Shown here in pieces: positions 37,578 to 46,331 of a stretch of 64,000 bases of DNA. Position 1 is the first letter of the stretch; every line of letters starts with the position of its first letter. The stretch is from assembly GCF_008692195.1 (NCBI RefSeq), contig NZ_RXOM01000032.1:186001-250000 (forward strand), in the 5' to 3' direction. The notes beneath the pieces were generated by a model that was given only the letters and a program-made list of their open reading frames with translations, was not told the DNA's origin and searched no databases. Origin of the DNA: Salegentibacter sp. R32. GTDB lineage: Bacteria > Bacteroidota > Bacteroidia > Flavobacteriales > Flavobacteriaceae. The position numbers and the translations under genes were made by a program.

Positions 37578-37967
37578 CTATGCGAAATAAGAAGGGTGAT
37601 CTTTAAAATTCTGGTAGAGAATGTAGAGCGGGACCGGTTCATTTCTCAAAATTTGAGAAGTTAGTAGCGGACCAACTTTCGTTTTTATTTCGGTGGAATA
37701 AAAACCGGCAGAAACTGAATTAGGTAAAACGGCAAGCGTTTGAAAAGTTGCCTCATTTTTTACCGTAGTTGCGGTAACTGCTTCAAAAGCCACACAACTT
37801 GCTGGGCTGAGTGTCGCTTTACTTTTATTGGTAGCTTCGGTAGTTTCTACACCAATTTGATCCTGAATAAAATTGCGAAGCTTGCAGGGTGAAAGTACTA
37901 ATAAAACAGCGCATACCGCGACGGCGGTATTATGCAAAAGGTAGTTATGGGAGTGATGTACTTTCAA
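37578..37967 (-). CDS. Hypothetical small exported or anchored protein
   Basis: A 129-residue protein with one N-terminal hydrophobic segment (residues about 10-28, LLHNTAVAVCAVLLVLSPC) and a further Cys after LSPAS. The pattern VLSPCKLRNFIQDQIG is one I associate with small conserved Flavobacteriia proteins of unknown function. It precedes the DsrE/DoxD pair on the same strand by 170 bases; whether it belongs to that unit is unclear. Confidence 0.6.
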   Translation of the reverse strand: MKVHHSHNYLLHNTAVAVCAVLLVLSPCKLRNFIQDQIGVETTEATNKSKATLSPASCVAFEAVTATTVKNEATFQTLAVLPNSVSAGFYSTEIKTKVGPLLTSQILRNEPVPLYILYQNFKDHPSYFA

Positions 37968-38120
37968 AAAAACTATTTCAGTTTATTGGTCATCTAATTC
38001 AGCTAAAGTACGAATTTTAATATGAATGTTCGTTGAATCTACTTTTTTTAGTAAACGTTCTTTATGGTAAAATAGTATTTGTGTTCCAAACCTAAATAAT
38101 GCATTATCATCTATAAAAGA

Positions 38121-39599
38121 TTAAATTTCTTTTCCACTTTTTAAATATACTTTAAAATTAGAACCTTTATTTATTTCACTTTCTACTTCTATGGAGCCTC
38201 CTAATGCTTCTATTTGATTTTTTGTGATAAATAATCCTATTCCCCGGGAATCTTTGTGATTGTGGAAGGTTTTGTACATCCCAAAAAGTTTAGCTCCAAT
38301 TTTCTCTAAATCCATGCCAAGACCATTATCTATTACTTCAAGCTCAATAAAGTTAGCTGTTTTTTTGGCAGCTATCTTTATTTTCAATTCCTTTTCCGGA
38401 TTTCTATATTTAATAGCATTGGTGATTAAATTCAACAGTATGCTCTCTAAATAAGCCGGAATCGCCTTAACCTTTAATTTTTCATCTACATCTATTTGTA
38501 GGTGAGCGTTTTCAGATTTAATAGAGGCAGAGACATTTTCTACTGTTTTTTCAACATAGTGGAGCAGATTTAAGTTTTCAATATTTTTCTTATCAACGTT
38601 CTGCATCGCCACTACTTCGTTTAAATGGCTTATTGTTTCACTTAAATTATCTACCGACTGTTCTAAAAGAGGCATCAATTCATTTTCTTGTAACTCGGGA
38701 TAATCTGAATTCATGAGTTCCAATAACATGGATAAATTACCAGAATGAGATTTTAAGTTGTGTGAAACAATATGTGCAAAATTTATTAAACGTTGGTTTT
38801 GATCTGTAGTGATATCTAAATAAGAAGTAAGCTTTTGTTTACTTTCATATTGGGCAGATAGATCGATTATTTGTGCTAAAAAATTTAATATTTGTCCATT
38901 TAGATCTCTAATTACAGTGAGCACTAAATGGATATGTAAAGTGTTTCCGTTTTTGTGCTTTAAACATTTTTCTGTGGTGTAAGTATTAATTCTGCCTTCT
39001 TTCAGTTTGTTAAAACTGATGAGAAAGCGTTCTAGGTTTTTTTGGATGATATATTCCTTAAAATTGGTTTCTTCCATTACATCACAGGAATATCCCATTA
39101 TCTTGCATAAGCCATCATTGGTGTTTTTAATGACACCGTTTTTATCTAAAAAAGCGATTCCTATACTGGTGTTTTTTAATACATCATTGGTGATTTGTAA
39201 TTGTCTGTGAAGGCGTTCTTGCTTTCTTTCTTCTTTATCAATATCTTGAAATAAACCATATATACTAATACATTTACCGTTTTTAAAAACTGGGACACCA
39301 ATAGCTCTTACCCATATATCTCTTCCCTTAGCGGTATTTATTTTTACTTTTATATCGTATTCTATATCTTGCTGTATGGCTTTTTTATAGCTTTCTTTTA
39401 TTTTTTTAAAAGAAGTGGGGTCTTTATAAAAGCTCCAAATATTTTCAAAATTACATTGAAAATTTTCATCAACATCATGAATTAATTTCGTGACCTTACT
39501 CCAATAAATTTCATTTTTTTCAAAATCTATTTCCCAGCTACCCATCTTTGCATGAATAGCGGTTTTTTCGAGTAAGGCATTAAAATTTTTTTGAGACAT
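38121..39599 (-). CDS. PAS-domain sensor histidine kinase
   Basis: A 492-residue cytoplasmic histidine kinase without membrane segments. Two PAS domains (about 10-130, with GSWEIDFEKNEIYWSK; and about 135-255, with GIAFLDKNGVIKNTND) are followed by the phosphorylation site FAHIVSHNLKSH and the HATPase with NLITNAIKY, DNGLGMDLEK and GIGLFITKN. The N box HNLKSHSGN variant is typical of Bacteroidota HWE-related PAS kinases. No response regulator is adjacent, so the partner is elsewhere. The adjacent long AT-rich region may hold its promoter. Confidence 0.88.
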   Translation of the reverse strand: MSQKNFNALLEKTAIHAKMGSWEIDFEKNEIYWSKVTKLIHDVDENFQCNFENIWSFYKDPTSFKKIKESYKKAIQQDIEYDIKVKINTAKGRDIWVRAIGVPVFKNGKCISIYGLFQDIDKEERKQERLHRQLQITNDVLKNTSIGIAFLDKNGVIKNTNDGLCKIMGYSCDVMEETNFKEYIIQKNLERFLISFNKLKEGRINTYTTEKCLKHKNGNTLHIHLVLTVIRDLNGQILNFLAQIIDLSAQYESKQKLTSYLDITTDQNQRLINFAHIVSHNLKSHSGNLSMLLELMNSDYPELQENELMPLLEQSVDNLSETISHLNEVVAMQNVDKKNIENLNLLHYVEKTVENVSASIKSENAHLQIDVDEKLKVKAIPAYLESILLNLITNAIKYRNPEKELKIKIAAKKTANFIELEVIDNGLGMDLEKIGAKLFGMYKTFHNHKDSRGIGLFITKNQIEALGGSIEVESEINKGSNFKVYLKSGKEI

Positions 39600-40018
39600 A
39601 GGTTTGTTCTATAAAAATAAAGTTTGATGATTATGACTTTCAAAATGCAAAAAACTACAATATGACTTTATATAATATATAATTATCAATTTTTTATGAT
39701 TACATTATATTTTTTTAAGAAAATTGAGAATATTGAAATTACCAAAGTAGTTTTATTAGTTAAATTGAATTTTTATTTTCGTTAGCATAGGTGCCGTTGA
39801 AGTTTAATGGTAACTAAGTGAAGTTAAATGGAAAGATAAAATATTAACTCAAATAATTAGAAGTGATTTTCTTTATAATTATGATATTTTAATAAATAAA
39901 ATGTTCTGTTAACAATAATTTGTATTATTTGATGTGTTTGCGTCAATAATTCATTGAATATGACAATTGCGTAAGAAATAAATAAAAGAGCTTTGCATAG
40001 TAAAACCATAAAATTGCT
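39600..40018. other. AT-rich intergenic region with two 12-base direct repeats
   Basis: This 419-base gap divides the histidine kinase and the GntA-like gene, which are divergent. It holds GAAGTTTAATGG (39799-39810) and GAAGTTAAATGG (39820-39831), differing at one position and spaced exactly 21 bases, two helical turns. That spacing suits a dimeric regulator. No coding frame is convincing. Confidence 0.45.
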
Positions 40019-40666
40019 ATGAAAAAGAATACCATCCAAACCGATTTTGAAGAATTTATCTTGCAGCAAAATCATCCTTGTGTGATGGCGCAAAGTGTTT
40101 TTAATTTTGAAAAAGCCACTATCAATGATTATAAATATTTAGCTCATCCTACAAGAAGTTCAGAACTTTTAAGCGACTTAGAAAATTATATTCAAAACTA
40201 CGATTTTACCACTAACGAATTTAAGACCTTTATCGCGGTTTTTAGTGAACAAAACATTCCATCAGAAAAAGATTTTGAAGAAAAATTATGGCAGCAGTTA
40301 TCACTACTATCTTCCTTAGATCCTCTTCCGTGGGACGATCAAGTACAAAGCGATCCAGCTCATAAAGAGTTTAGTTTTAGTTTATTGGGAAAATCTTTTT
40401 ATCTTGTAGGAATGCATCCCAAAAGTAGTAGGCTTGCGAGACAAAGTCCTTATCCGGCAATTGTTTTCAATTTGCATTGGCAGTTTGAAAAATTAAGGGA
40501 AATGGGAACTTATTCTTACATAAGAAATAAAATACGTAAACGCGATAAAGCTTTACAAGGAAGTATTAATCCCATGCTGGAAGATTTTGGGGAAAATAGT
40601 GAAGCTAGACAATATAGTGGAAGAGCTGTAGACGAATCTTGGAAATGTCCTTTTCATAACCAATAA
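40019..40666 (+). CDS. GntA/YqcI-family heme-dependent N-hydroxylase-like protein
   Basis: A 215-residue member of the YqcI/YcgG family, whose characterised member GntA is the heme enzyme that N-hydroxylates the guanidine of the guanitoxin precursor. Seen here: the N-terminal FILQQNHPCVMAQS, central FYLVGMHPKSSRLARQ and PAIVFNLHWQFEKL, and the C-terminal CPFHNQ, all family hallmarks. The rest of the guanitoxin pathway is not present. A substrate with a guanidine or amine is inferred from the family only. It is followed nine bases later by the DUF1989 gene, a common partner. Confidence 0.8.
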   Translation: MKKNTIQTDFEEFILQQNHPCVMAQSVFNFEKATINDYKYLAHPTRSSELLSDLENYIQNYDFTTNEFKTFIAVFSEQNIPSEKDFEEKLWQQLSLLSSLDPLPWDDQVQSDPAHKEFSFSLLGKSFYLVGMHPKSSRLARQSPYPAIVFNLHWQFEKLREMGTYSYIRNKIRKRDKALQGSINPMLEDFGENSEARQYSGRAVDESWKCPFHNQ

Positions 40667-40675
40667 ATTTATATT

Positions 40676-41269
40676 ATGTGCAGAATCGAAACCATCGCCA
40701 AACAAACCGGAGCTGCTTTTACTTTACGTAAGGGCGATTATTTAAAAGTGATTGATCCTGAAGGAGAGCAAGTGAGTGATCTTGTTTTATTTAATAAAGA
40801 CGATATAAGGGAACGGATCTCTAACGGAAAAAGCATGGACTTTGAAGAAAGTATATTACTAACTCAAGGCAATACGCTGTGGAGTAACCGAAGCCGAAAA
40901 ATGGCTACTATTGTGGAAGATACAAACGGGCGAAACGATTTTTTGTTGGCGCCTTGCAGTCCGGCAACTTTCAAGATTATGTATAACAATCACGAAGAAC
41001 ACCCCAGTTGCTTTGAAAATTTACTAAGAAACTTGGAACCTTATGGCGTTCGTCCTGATGATATCCCTACTGCTTTCAATGTTTTTATGAATGTTCAATT
41101 TGATAAAGATGGAAAATTAAGCGTTGAACCTCCTACGAGTAAGGCAGGGGACTATGTGCTGTTTCAAGCAGAGATGGATTTAATTGTGGGCCTCACCGCT
41201 TGCTCGGCCGAAGAAAGTAATAACTACTCTTTTAAACCCATACAATATCAAATTATAGAAAACAAATAA
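40676..41269 (+). CDS. DUF1989 (urea carboxylase-associated-type) protein
   Basis: A 197-residue DUF1989 protein. Relatives occur beside urea/guanidine carboxylases and beside GntA-like genes. Seen: GDYLKVIDPEGEQVSDLVLFN at the start (the family's opening), LLAPCSPATF, HPSCFENL and LTACSAEESN, with Cys that could form a metal site. It is the second gene of an apparent two-gene operon with the GntA-like protein. No reaction is established. Confidence 0.82.
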   Translation: MCRIETIAKQTGAAFTLRKGDYLKVIDPEGEQVSDLVLFNKDDIRERISNGKSMDFEESILLTQGNTLWSNRSRKMATIVEDTNGRNDFLLAPCSPATFKIMYNNHEEHPSCFENLLRNLEPYGVRPDDIPTAFNVFMNVQFDKDGKLSVEPPTSKAGDYVLFQAEMDLIVGLTACSAEESNNYSFKPIQYQIIENK

Positions 41270-41328
41270 TTTTAAAATAGCGTCAAACCTAGCGCTTACC
41301 TTAACTTTTTTATAAGTATATAACTCTT

Positions 41329-41354
41329 ATTTTCTATCTATTTTTATAGAAAAT
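41329..41354 (+). promoter_or_regulatory. 9-bp inverted repeat before the first AraC gene
   Basis: ATTTTCTAT and ATAGAAAAT enclose an 8-base loop and end eight bases before the ATG at 41363. It could be an autoregulatory operator or a leader hairpin affecting translation of the regulator. Confidence 0.4.
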
Positions 41355-41362
41355 CCAGACCG

Positions 41363-42373
41363 ATGAAAGTTTATAACCTTGAAGGAATAACCGTAAAAGA
41401 TATATTAGAAGAGCTTTCCCAACAAATGGAAACTTCTTTAAAAGAAAATTTTACAGAATATACTTTAAAAATACCGGAAGAACTTGGGGAAGGAGAAATA
41501 CAGGGAATTAATTTTCCAAATGGAGTAGGACTTTTAAAGTTTAAAGGGAAATTTAAAAAGCAAGTAGTCTTACACTTAAAAAGTAGCGATGTACATCCCT
41601 TAAAATTTATCTACGGGGTAAAAGGAGAGCTTACCCATTCTATTAAACCAGATGGTGAACGTAAATTTATTCAAGAATTACAAAGTGCTATTGTCGCCAC
41701 TTATTTTAATTATGGACATATCTATAAATTTCCGGTCAATGAAGAATTTTATTTTCAAAGTGTTGAAATAGACCGAAAAAAATTCAGAAAGCATATTGAT
41801 TATCAGCTAGAAGATATGCCTTACTACTTCTATAAAATATTTGCCGATGTGGAAGGGGTTCAGCCTTTATTTTACAAGAGCAATTACAGCTTAAAAATTG
41901 CTCAACTTATAGAAGAAATGGAAACTTTTGCCAAAGAAGGTCTTATTAGGGTAAACTATTTGGGGGCAAAAGCCTTAGAAATCTTAGCCTTAATGCTCAG
42001 TCAATTTGAAGACGATCAAAAAGATAATCAAGACCAACGTATTCTTAGAAAAAGTGAAATAAAGACGATAGCGGAAATCGCAGAATTCATAAATAAAAAT
42101 TATGCTCAATTTGAAAATATTGATAAACTGGCACAAGAATTTGGATTGAGCAAAGGAAAAATTCAACAAGGTTTTCAAAGTGCATATCAACAAACCATTA
42201 ATGAGTATTTAGTTAGGATTCGTTTAGAAAAAGCCCTTGAATTATTAAACGAGGGAGAGAAAAACATAAGTGAAATTGTATATGAAATAGGCCTTTCGAG
42301 CCGTAGCTATTTCTCTAAAATTTTTAAGGAACGTTTTAAAATTACTCCAAGTGATTATGCCAAAAGAAATTAA
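41363..42373 (+). CDS. AraC-family transcriptional regulator, paralogue 1
   Basis: A 336-residue regulator. The N-terminal 220 residues form an unidentified sensing domain: MKVYNLEGITVKDILEELSQ, then KGKFKKQVVLHLKSSDVHPL. The C-terminal 100 residues are the AraC double helix-turn-helix, with FENIDKLAQEFGLSKGKIQQ and ISEIVYEIGLSSRSYFSKIF. It lies 93 bases after the DUF1989 gene in the same direction and is a close paralogue of the gene at 45315, with which it brackets the catalase locus. Confidence 0.88.
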   Translation: MKVYNLEGITVKDILEELSQQMETSLKENFTEYTLKIPEELGEGEIQGINFPNGVGLLKFKGKFKKQVVLHLKSSDVHPLKFIYGVKGELTHSIKPDGERKFIQELQSAIVATYFNYGHIYKFPVNEEFYFQSVEIDRKKFRKHIDYQLEDMPYYFYKIFADVEGVQPLFYKSNYSLKIAQLIEEMETFAKEGLIRVNYLGAKALEILALMLSQFEDDQKDNQDQRILRKSEIKTIAEIAEFINKNYAQFENIDKLAQEFGLSKGKIQQGFQSAYQQTINEYLVRIRLEKALELLNEGEKNISEIVYEIGLSSRSYFSKIFKERFKITPSDYAKRN

Positions 42374-42374
42374 T

Positions 42375-42806
42375 TCAAAAATGTTTCAATAGAAAAAAAC
42401 ATGTAAAACTGAAGATAATGTGAGCAATAATAAGTTGTAAACTATATTCAATAAATTTAATTTTTGGAGGTTTAGGATGTAAAACGAAGAATATTTTCCA
42501 CCCAATACTTCCTATAATTCCGGCAATAATACCAATGAGTAGTGTATTTATCCAATTTGGTTGCATAAACGTTTCCCAAAAAAGATAGATGATAACTGTA
42601 AAAATTATTCCGAACACAAAATGCAATATCCACCCCACTATACTTTTCTTCCTAATAGGAATCCCTGAAATTCTGGTAAGTAAAAGATTTAATAATTGGG
42701 GTTCTTTAAAATTACCTTTACTTAAATAGGCATACAAATAACTAAAAGCAGTCATTAGCAAAGTGGCTACAGCACTTACCACTAATAGAGTTAGATAAAT
42801 ATTCAT
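42375..42806 (-). CDS. Hypothetical four-helix membrane protein
   Basis: A 143-residue protein with four hydrophobic segments (about 5-28, 55-78, 88-107, 120-140) and no recognised motif beyond the RKKSIVGWILHF stretch. Its start is 27 bases beyond the catalase terminator, so it may rely on read-through or on its own promoter. It converges with the AraC gene, whose stop is one base from its own. Confidence 0.7.
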   Translation of the reverse strand: MNIYLTLLVVSAVATLLMTAFSYLYAYLSKGNFKEPQLLNLLLTRISGIPIRKKSIVGWILHFVFGIIFTVIIYLFWETFMQPNWINTLLIGIIAGIIGSIGWKIFFVLHPKPPKIKFIEYSLQLIIAHIIFSFTCFFLLKHF

Positions 42807-42832
42807 ACACCTGTTTTTTCAATATATAATAG

Positions 42833-42875
42833 AAAAATAGGGCTATAATATAATAAAATATAGCCCTATTTTTTT
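42833..42875 (-). terminator. Rho-independent terminator after katE
   Basis: A 15-bp perfect stem, AAAAATAGGGCTATA with TATAGCCCTATTTTT and an 11-base loop, is followed on the minus strand by U residues. It can work in both directions, but the catalase stop lies just upstream on the minus strand. Confidence 0.85.
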
Positions 42876-42882
42876 AGCTTGA

Positions 42883-45018
42883 TTAAGCCGGAATACTTTT
42901 AGCTTTTTCTTCTCGGTCCCAATTTCGGTGATTGGCGATGGCTTTAGCAAAATCATCAGCCGATTGGTTTATAAAAACCGCTTTATCATCCTTAAAATCT
43001 TTACCATACGTGGCGTCTAGTAATTGTTCACCTTCCTTGCTTACTGCTAAAGCTTTACAGTGCATTAAAGATTCATTGATAAATTTTTTGGCTTTAGCTT
43101 CAGCTAATAAATCATTTACGCTTTCTTCTCCGCCAGGTATAAAAATCGCATCAAATAATACACTTTCTGTAGTAAGTAAAGCGGCATCTACTTGATGATT
43201 TTTACCTTTATCACATGTTACAGTTCCTCCATGAGTGGCTACAAGTTGAATAATAGCTCCCTTTTCTTCTAGCGCATTTTTCATGTTCATCAAAGCTTCT
43301 CCATCAAATCCGTCGCTTACCAATGCAGCAATTTTTCGACTTACAATGCTGTCTCCGGAAAGATGGGTTTGGCTTAGAGCTTCAGATTTATCTAAATAGA
43401 CTTTTTTCTTTGGAGGTTGGTGTTTTTCCACATCGGCATCTGCCCCGATAGCTTGGTTTAAAGGAGTGTCTATTTCGGTAGGTATTTCCATTCCTAAACC
43501 TTTGGCTACTTTAGCTGCTAAATCTTCTTCAATCTGATTCAAGATATAGAGCATTCTTTGTTTGATATAATCGTAAGTGCATTTACCCAATTCAAAGGTA
43601 TAAGCATCTACCAAGTGGTTTTGTTCCCAGGCTTGTAAGCTTCGGTAAAAAAGAGCGGGCTGGCTAAAGTGATCGTTAAAGCTTTCACTACGTTCCCTTA
43701 CTTTTTTAGCGTCGATTCTTTCTTCATAGGATGTAAAACCTCCCTCGGCCATTTTAGCTAAATGAGGGCAGCCACCTCCAATAGAGTTAGGAAAATAAGC
43801 GGTTTTACCTTTATTTACGGTCATCCGCATATGAGCATCACGCTGATTATTATGTACTTCGTTTATTGGGCGGTTAATAGGGATTTCCGAAAAATTTGGA
43901 CTGCCCAATCTAGAAAGTTGAGTGTCGGTATAAGAGAAAAGACGACCTTGCAATAAAGGATCGTTGGTAAAGTCTATACCTGGCACCACGTGACCGGGAT
44001 GAAAAGCTACTTGTTCTGTTTCTGCAAAGAAATTATCTGGGTTACGGTTCAGCGTCATTTTACCGATGCGTTGTACGGGAACCATTTCTTCAGGAATCAA
44101 TTTAGTAGGATCTAAAATATCAAAATCAAATTTGTGTTCATCTTCTTCCGGTATTATCTGAAAGCCTAATTCCCATTCTGGGTAATGCCCGGCTTCTATG
44201 GCGTCCCAAAGATCACGGCGGTGAAAATCGGTATCGGCGCCGTGAATTTTTACCGCTTCATCCCAAGTAATAGAGTGAACTCCCAATAAAGGTTTCCAAT
44301 GAAATTTTACAAAATGTGACTTTCCTTCATGATTAATCAGTCGAAATGTATGTATTCCAAAACCTTCCATCATTCTAAAACTTCTTGGGATGGCCCGGTC
44401 ACTCATTACCCAAATTTGGTTGTGCAAGGTTTCTGTAGTATGAGAAACAAAATCGTAAAAAGTATCGTGAGCAGAGGCTGCCTGTGGTATTTCACGATCG
44501 GGCTCAGGTTTGACGGAGTGAATTAAATCGGGAAACTTCATCGCATCTTGAATAAAGAAAATAGGCATATTATTACCCACTAAATCAAAAATACCTTCTT
44601 CAGTATAAAATTTAGTAGCAAAACCTCTTACATCCCTAGCCAAATCTGCAGAACCCTTGTTACCGGCTACCGTTGAAAATCTTACAAACACAGGGGTCTT
44701 TCTTGAAGTATCTGTAAAGATACCGGCTTTTGTATATTTTTCTTGACTTTCATATAATTCAAAATAACCGTGTGCACCACTTCCTCGGGCGTGTACAATT
44801 CGCTCAGGAATACGCTCGTGATCAAAGTGAGTGATTTTTTCACGTAGAATAAAATCTTCTAGAAGGGTAGCGCCACGTTCTCCGGCTTTTAAGGAGTTGT
44901 TGGTGTCGTTTACTTTTTGTCCTTGATTAGTGGTCATTGCTTTTCCTTCAGCATCTTTTGTATTTCTTTTTAAATCTTCTTGCTTAGGATTGTGCTCTTC
45001 AGATGAGTTCTTTTTCAT
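42883..45018 (-). CDS. katE: Large-subunit monofunctional catalase (HPII type)
   Basis: A 711-residue heme catalase (2 H2O2 to 2 H2O + O2), the long clade-2 type. The active-site His is in RIVHARGSGAHGYF, the conserved Asn in VGNNMPIFFI, and the heme-ligating Tyr in LFSYTDTQLSRLG. The C-terminal ~150 residues form the flavodoxin/DJ-1-like domain (KIAALVSDGFDG; IFIPGGEESVNDL), usual in this clade. The N-terminus is a Lys/Glu/Asn-rich tail of about 50 residues. It is flanked by two AraC paralogues and has a long divergent control region upstream, so control by one of them is plausible. Confidence 0.95.
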   Translation of the reverse strand: MKKNSSEEHNPKQEDLKRNTKDAEGKAMTTNQGQKVNDTNNSLKAGERGATLLEDFILREKITHFDHERIPERIVHARGSGAHGYFELYESQEKYTKAGIFTDTSRKTPVFVRFSTVAGNKGSADLARDVRGFATKFYTEEGIFDLVGNNMPIFFIQDAMKFPDLIHSVKPEPDREIPQAASAHDTFYDFVSHTTETLHNQIWVMSDRAIPRSFRMMEGFGIHTFRLINHEGKSHFVKFHWKPLLGVHSITWDEAVKIHGADTDFHRRDLWDAIEAGHYPEWELGFQIIPEEDEHKFDFDILDPTKLIPEEMVPVQRIGKMTLNRNPDNFFAETEQVAFHPGHVVPGIDFTNDPLLQGRLFSYTDTQLSRLGSPNFSEIPINRPINEVHNNQRDAHMRMTVNKGKTAYFPNSIGGGCPHLAKMAEGGFTSYEERIDAKKVRERSESFNDHFSQPALFYRSLQAWEQNHLVDAYTFELGKCTYDYIKQRMLYILNQIEEDLAAKVAKGLGMEIPTEIDTPLNQAIGADADVEKHQPPKKKVYLDKSEALSQTHLSGDSIVSRKIAALVSDGFDGEALMNMKNALEEKGAIIQLVATHGGTVTCDKGKNHQVDAALLTTESVLFDAIFIPGGEESVNDLLAEAKAKKFINESLMHCKALAVSKEGEQLLDATYGKDFKDDKAVFINQSADDFAKAIANHRNWDREEKAKSIPA

Positions 45019-45101
45019 AAGTTTTTGGTTTTAGATTTTTCCGAAGATAGATAATCGTTTTTCAAAAGACTCTTAAAATTATATTTAAAAAATGTTAAAC
45101 A

Positions 45102-45149
45102 ATTGCTTTACAGTTAATTACGAGAGGTTTTTAGGTGTTGTAAAGCAAT
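45102..45149. promoter_or_regulatory. 10-bp inverted repeat in the katE / AraC-2 divergent region
   Basis: ATTGCTTTAC (45102-45111) and GTAAAGCAAT (45140-45149) are exact complements, 28 bases apart, about 39 bases centre to centre. They lie between the divergent katE and second AraC genes and could be binding half-sites or a hairpin. Confidence 0.4.
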
Positions 45150-45279
45150 AGCGTCCGTTTATTATAAACCTTATCTGCTTATAACCAACCAAATACAATT
45201 TATTAAGCTTGAAATGTTCTATATAAGTAAAAGTTTTGACTGTAATAATTCAAAAGATATTAACATTTATAAAAGCTTC

Positions 45280-45287
45280 TATTTTTG
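45280..45287 (+). promoter_or_regulatory. Candidate -7 element of the second AraC gene
   Basis: TATTTTTG matches TAnnTTTG, 27 bases before the GTG start at 45315. No matching -33. Confidence 0.4.
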
Positions 45288-45314
45288 TGGTCACTTCCAT
45301 AAAACGAGCAACCA

Positions 45315-46331
45315 GTGATTGTATACGATATTCATTCAGTAAATGTGATTGAAATTCTTAAAGACCTTGCACATGAAATGAAGGCTAACCTAAATTCAGC
45401 TTTTGGAGAATATACGTTGAATGTTCCTGATCATTTAGGGGCTGGGAAGGTTGAGGGAATAGAGTTTTCCAAGGGGATAGGCTTATTCAAAATAAATGTG
45501 GTTTTAAAAAAGCAATTGATTATTCATTTAAAGAGCAAGAAAGTTCATCCCCTTAAATTGTTTTATAGTTTAGAGGGTGATTTTAAGCATAGTATGAAGC
45601 CAGGTGATCAATGGTTGCGCATTCATGAGCTACAAGGAGCTATTTTAGGGTCTCATTTTAAATTGGGACATATTTATAATTTACCGGTTCAACAAAAAAT
45701 TTGTTTTTATTTTATTGAAGTTGACCGAACTACTTTTCTTAAAGAATTAAATTATAAAGCTCAAGAACTTCCATATTATTTTTATAAACTTTTTGCAGAT
45801 GTACAAGGGGTTTATCCATTTAGCTTTAAAGGAAAACCCAGCTTAAAAATAGCTAAAGTATTTAAGCAAATGGAAAGTTTTGAGGGAAAGGGCATGGTAA
45901 GGATGAATTTTTTAGAGGCTAAGGTTTTGGAAATATTTTCGCTTATGCTTGCTCAATTTGAAGCACATCAGTTTGAAGCGGAAGAGAGTATAGGTTTACG
46001 AAATCATGAACTCAAATTAATTCATCAAATTGCCAACCATATTCAAGAAAATTATGCTAATTTTCAAAACATAGATGAAATATCGCGTGAATTTGGATTA
46101 AGTAAAAGTAAAATACAGCAAGGGTTTCAACAGGAATACGGTTACACGGTAAATGAATACCTGAACGATGTAAGATTAGAAAATTCTATTCGGCTAATGA
46201 AAGAAGGAGACAAGAATATAAGTGAAATTGTTTACGCAATTGGGCTTTCCAGCCGCAGCTACTTTTCTAAAATTTTCAAAGAAAAATTTAAAGTCCTTCC
46301 CAGCATTTATTTAAAAGAATTTGAGAAATAA
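45315..46331 (+). CDS. AraC-family transcriptional regulator, paralogue 2
   Basis: A 338-residue regulator with the same organisation as the gene at 41363: an N-terminal domain starting MIVYDIHSVNVIEILKDLAH and a C-terminal AraC DNA-binding domain (FQNIDEISREFGLSKSKIQQ; ISEIVYAIGLSSRSYFSKIF). GTG 45315 is the start, since the paralogue's MKVYN aligns to its MIVYD. It is divergent from katE across about 300 bases. The two regulators are likely duplicates; which signals they sense is unknown. Confidence 0.88.
   Translation: MIVYDIHSVNVIEILKDLAHEMKANLNSAFGEYTLNVPDHLGAGKVEGIEFSKGIGLFKINVVLKKQLIIHLKSKKVHPLKLFYSLEGDFKHSMKPGDQWLRIHELQGAILGSHFKLGHIYNLPVQQKICFYFIEVDRTTFLKELNYKAQELPYYFYKLFADVQGVYPFSFKGKPSLKIAKVFKQMESFEGKGMVRMNFLEAKVLEIFSLMLAQFEAHQFEAEESIGLRNHELKLIHQIANHIQENYANFQNIDEISREFGLSKSKIQQGFQQEYGYTVNEYLNDVRLENSIRLMKEGDKNISEIVYAIGLSSRSYFSKIFKEKFKVLPSIYLKEFEK

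Noticed and set aside
39857-40093. Minus-strand 78-codon frame overlapping the GntA-like start
   Set aside because: It overlaps a recognised gene in antisense and has no family features.
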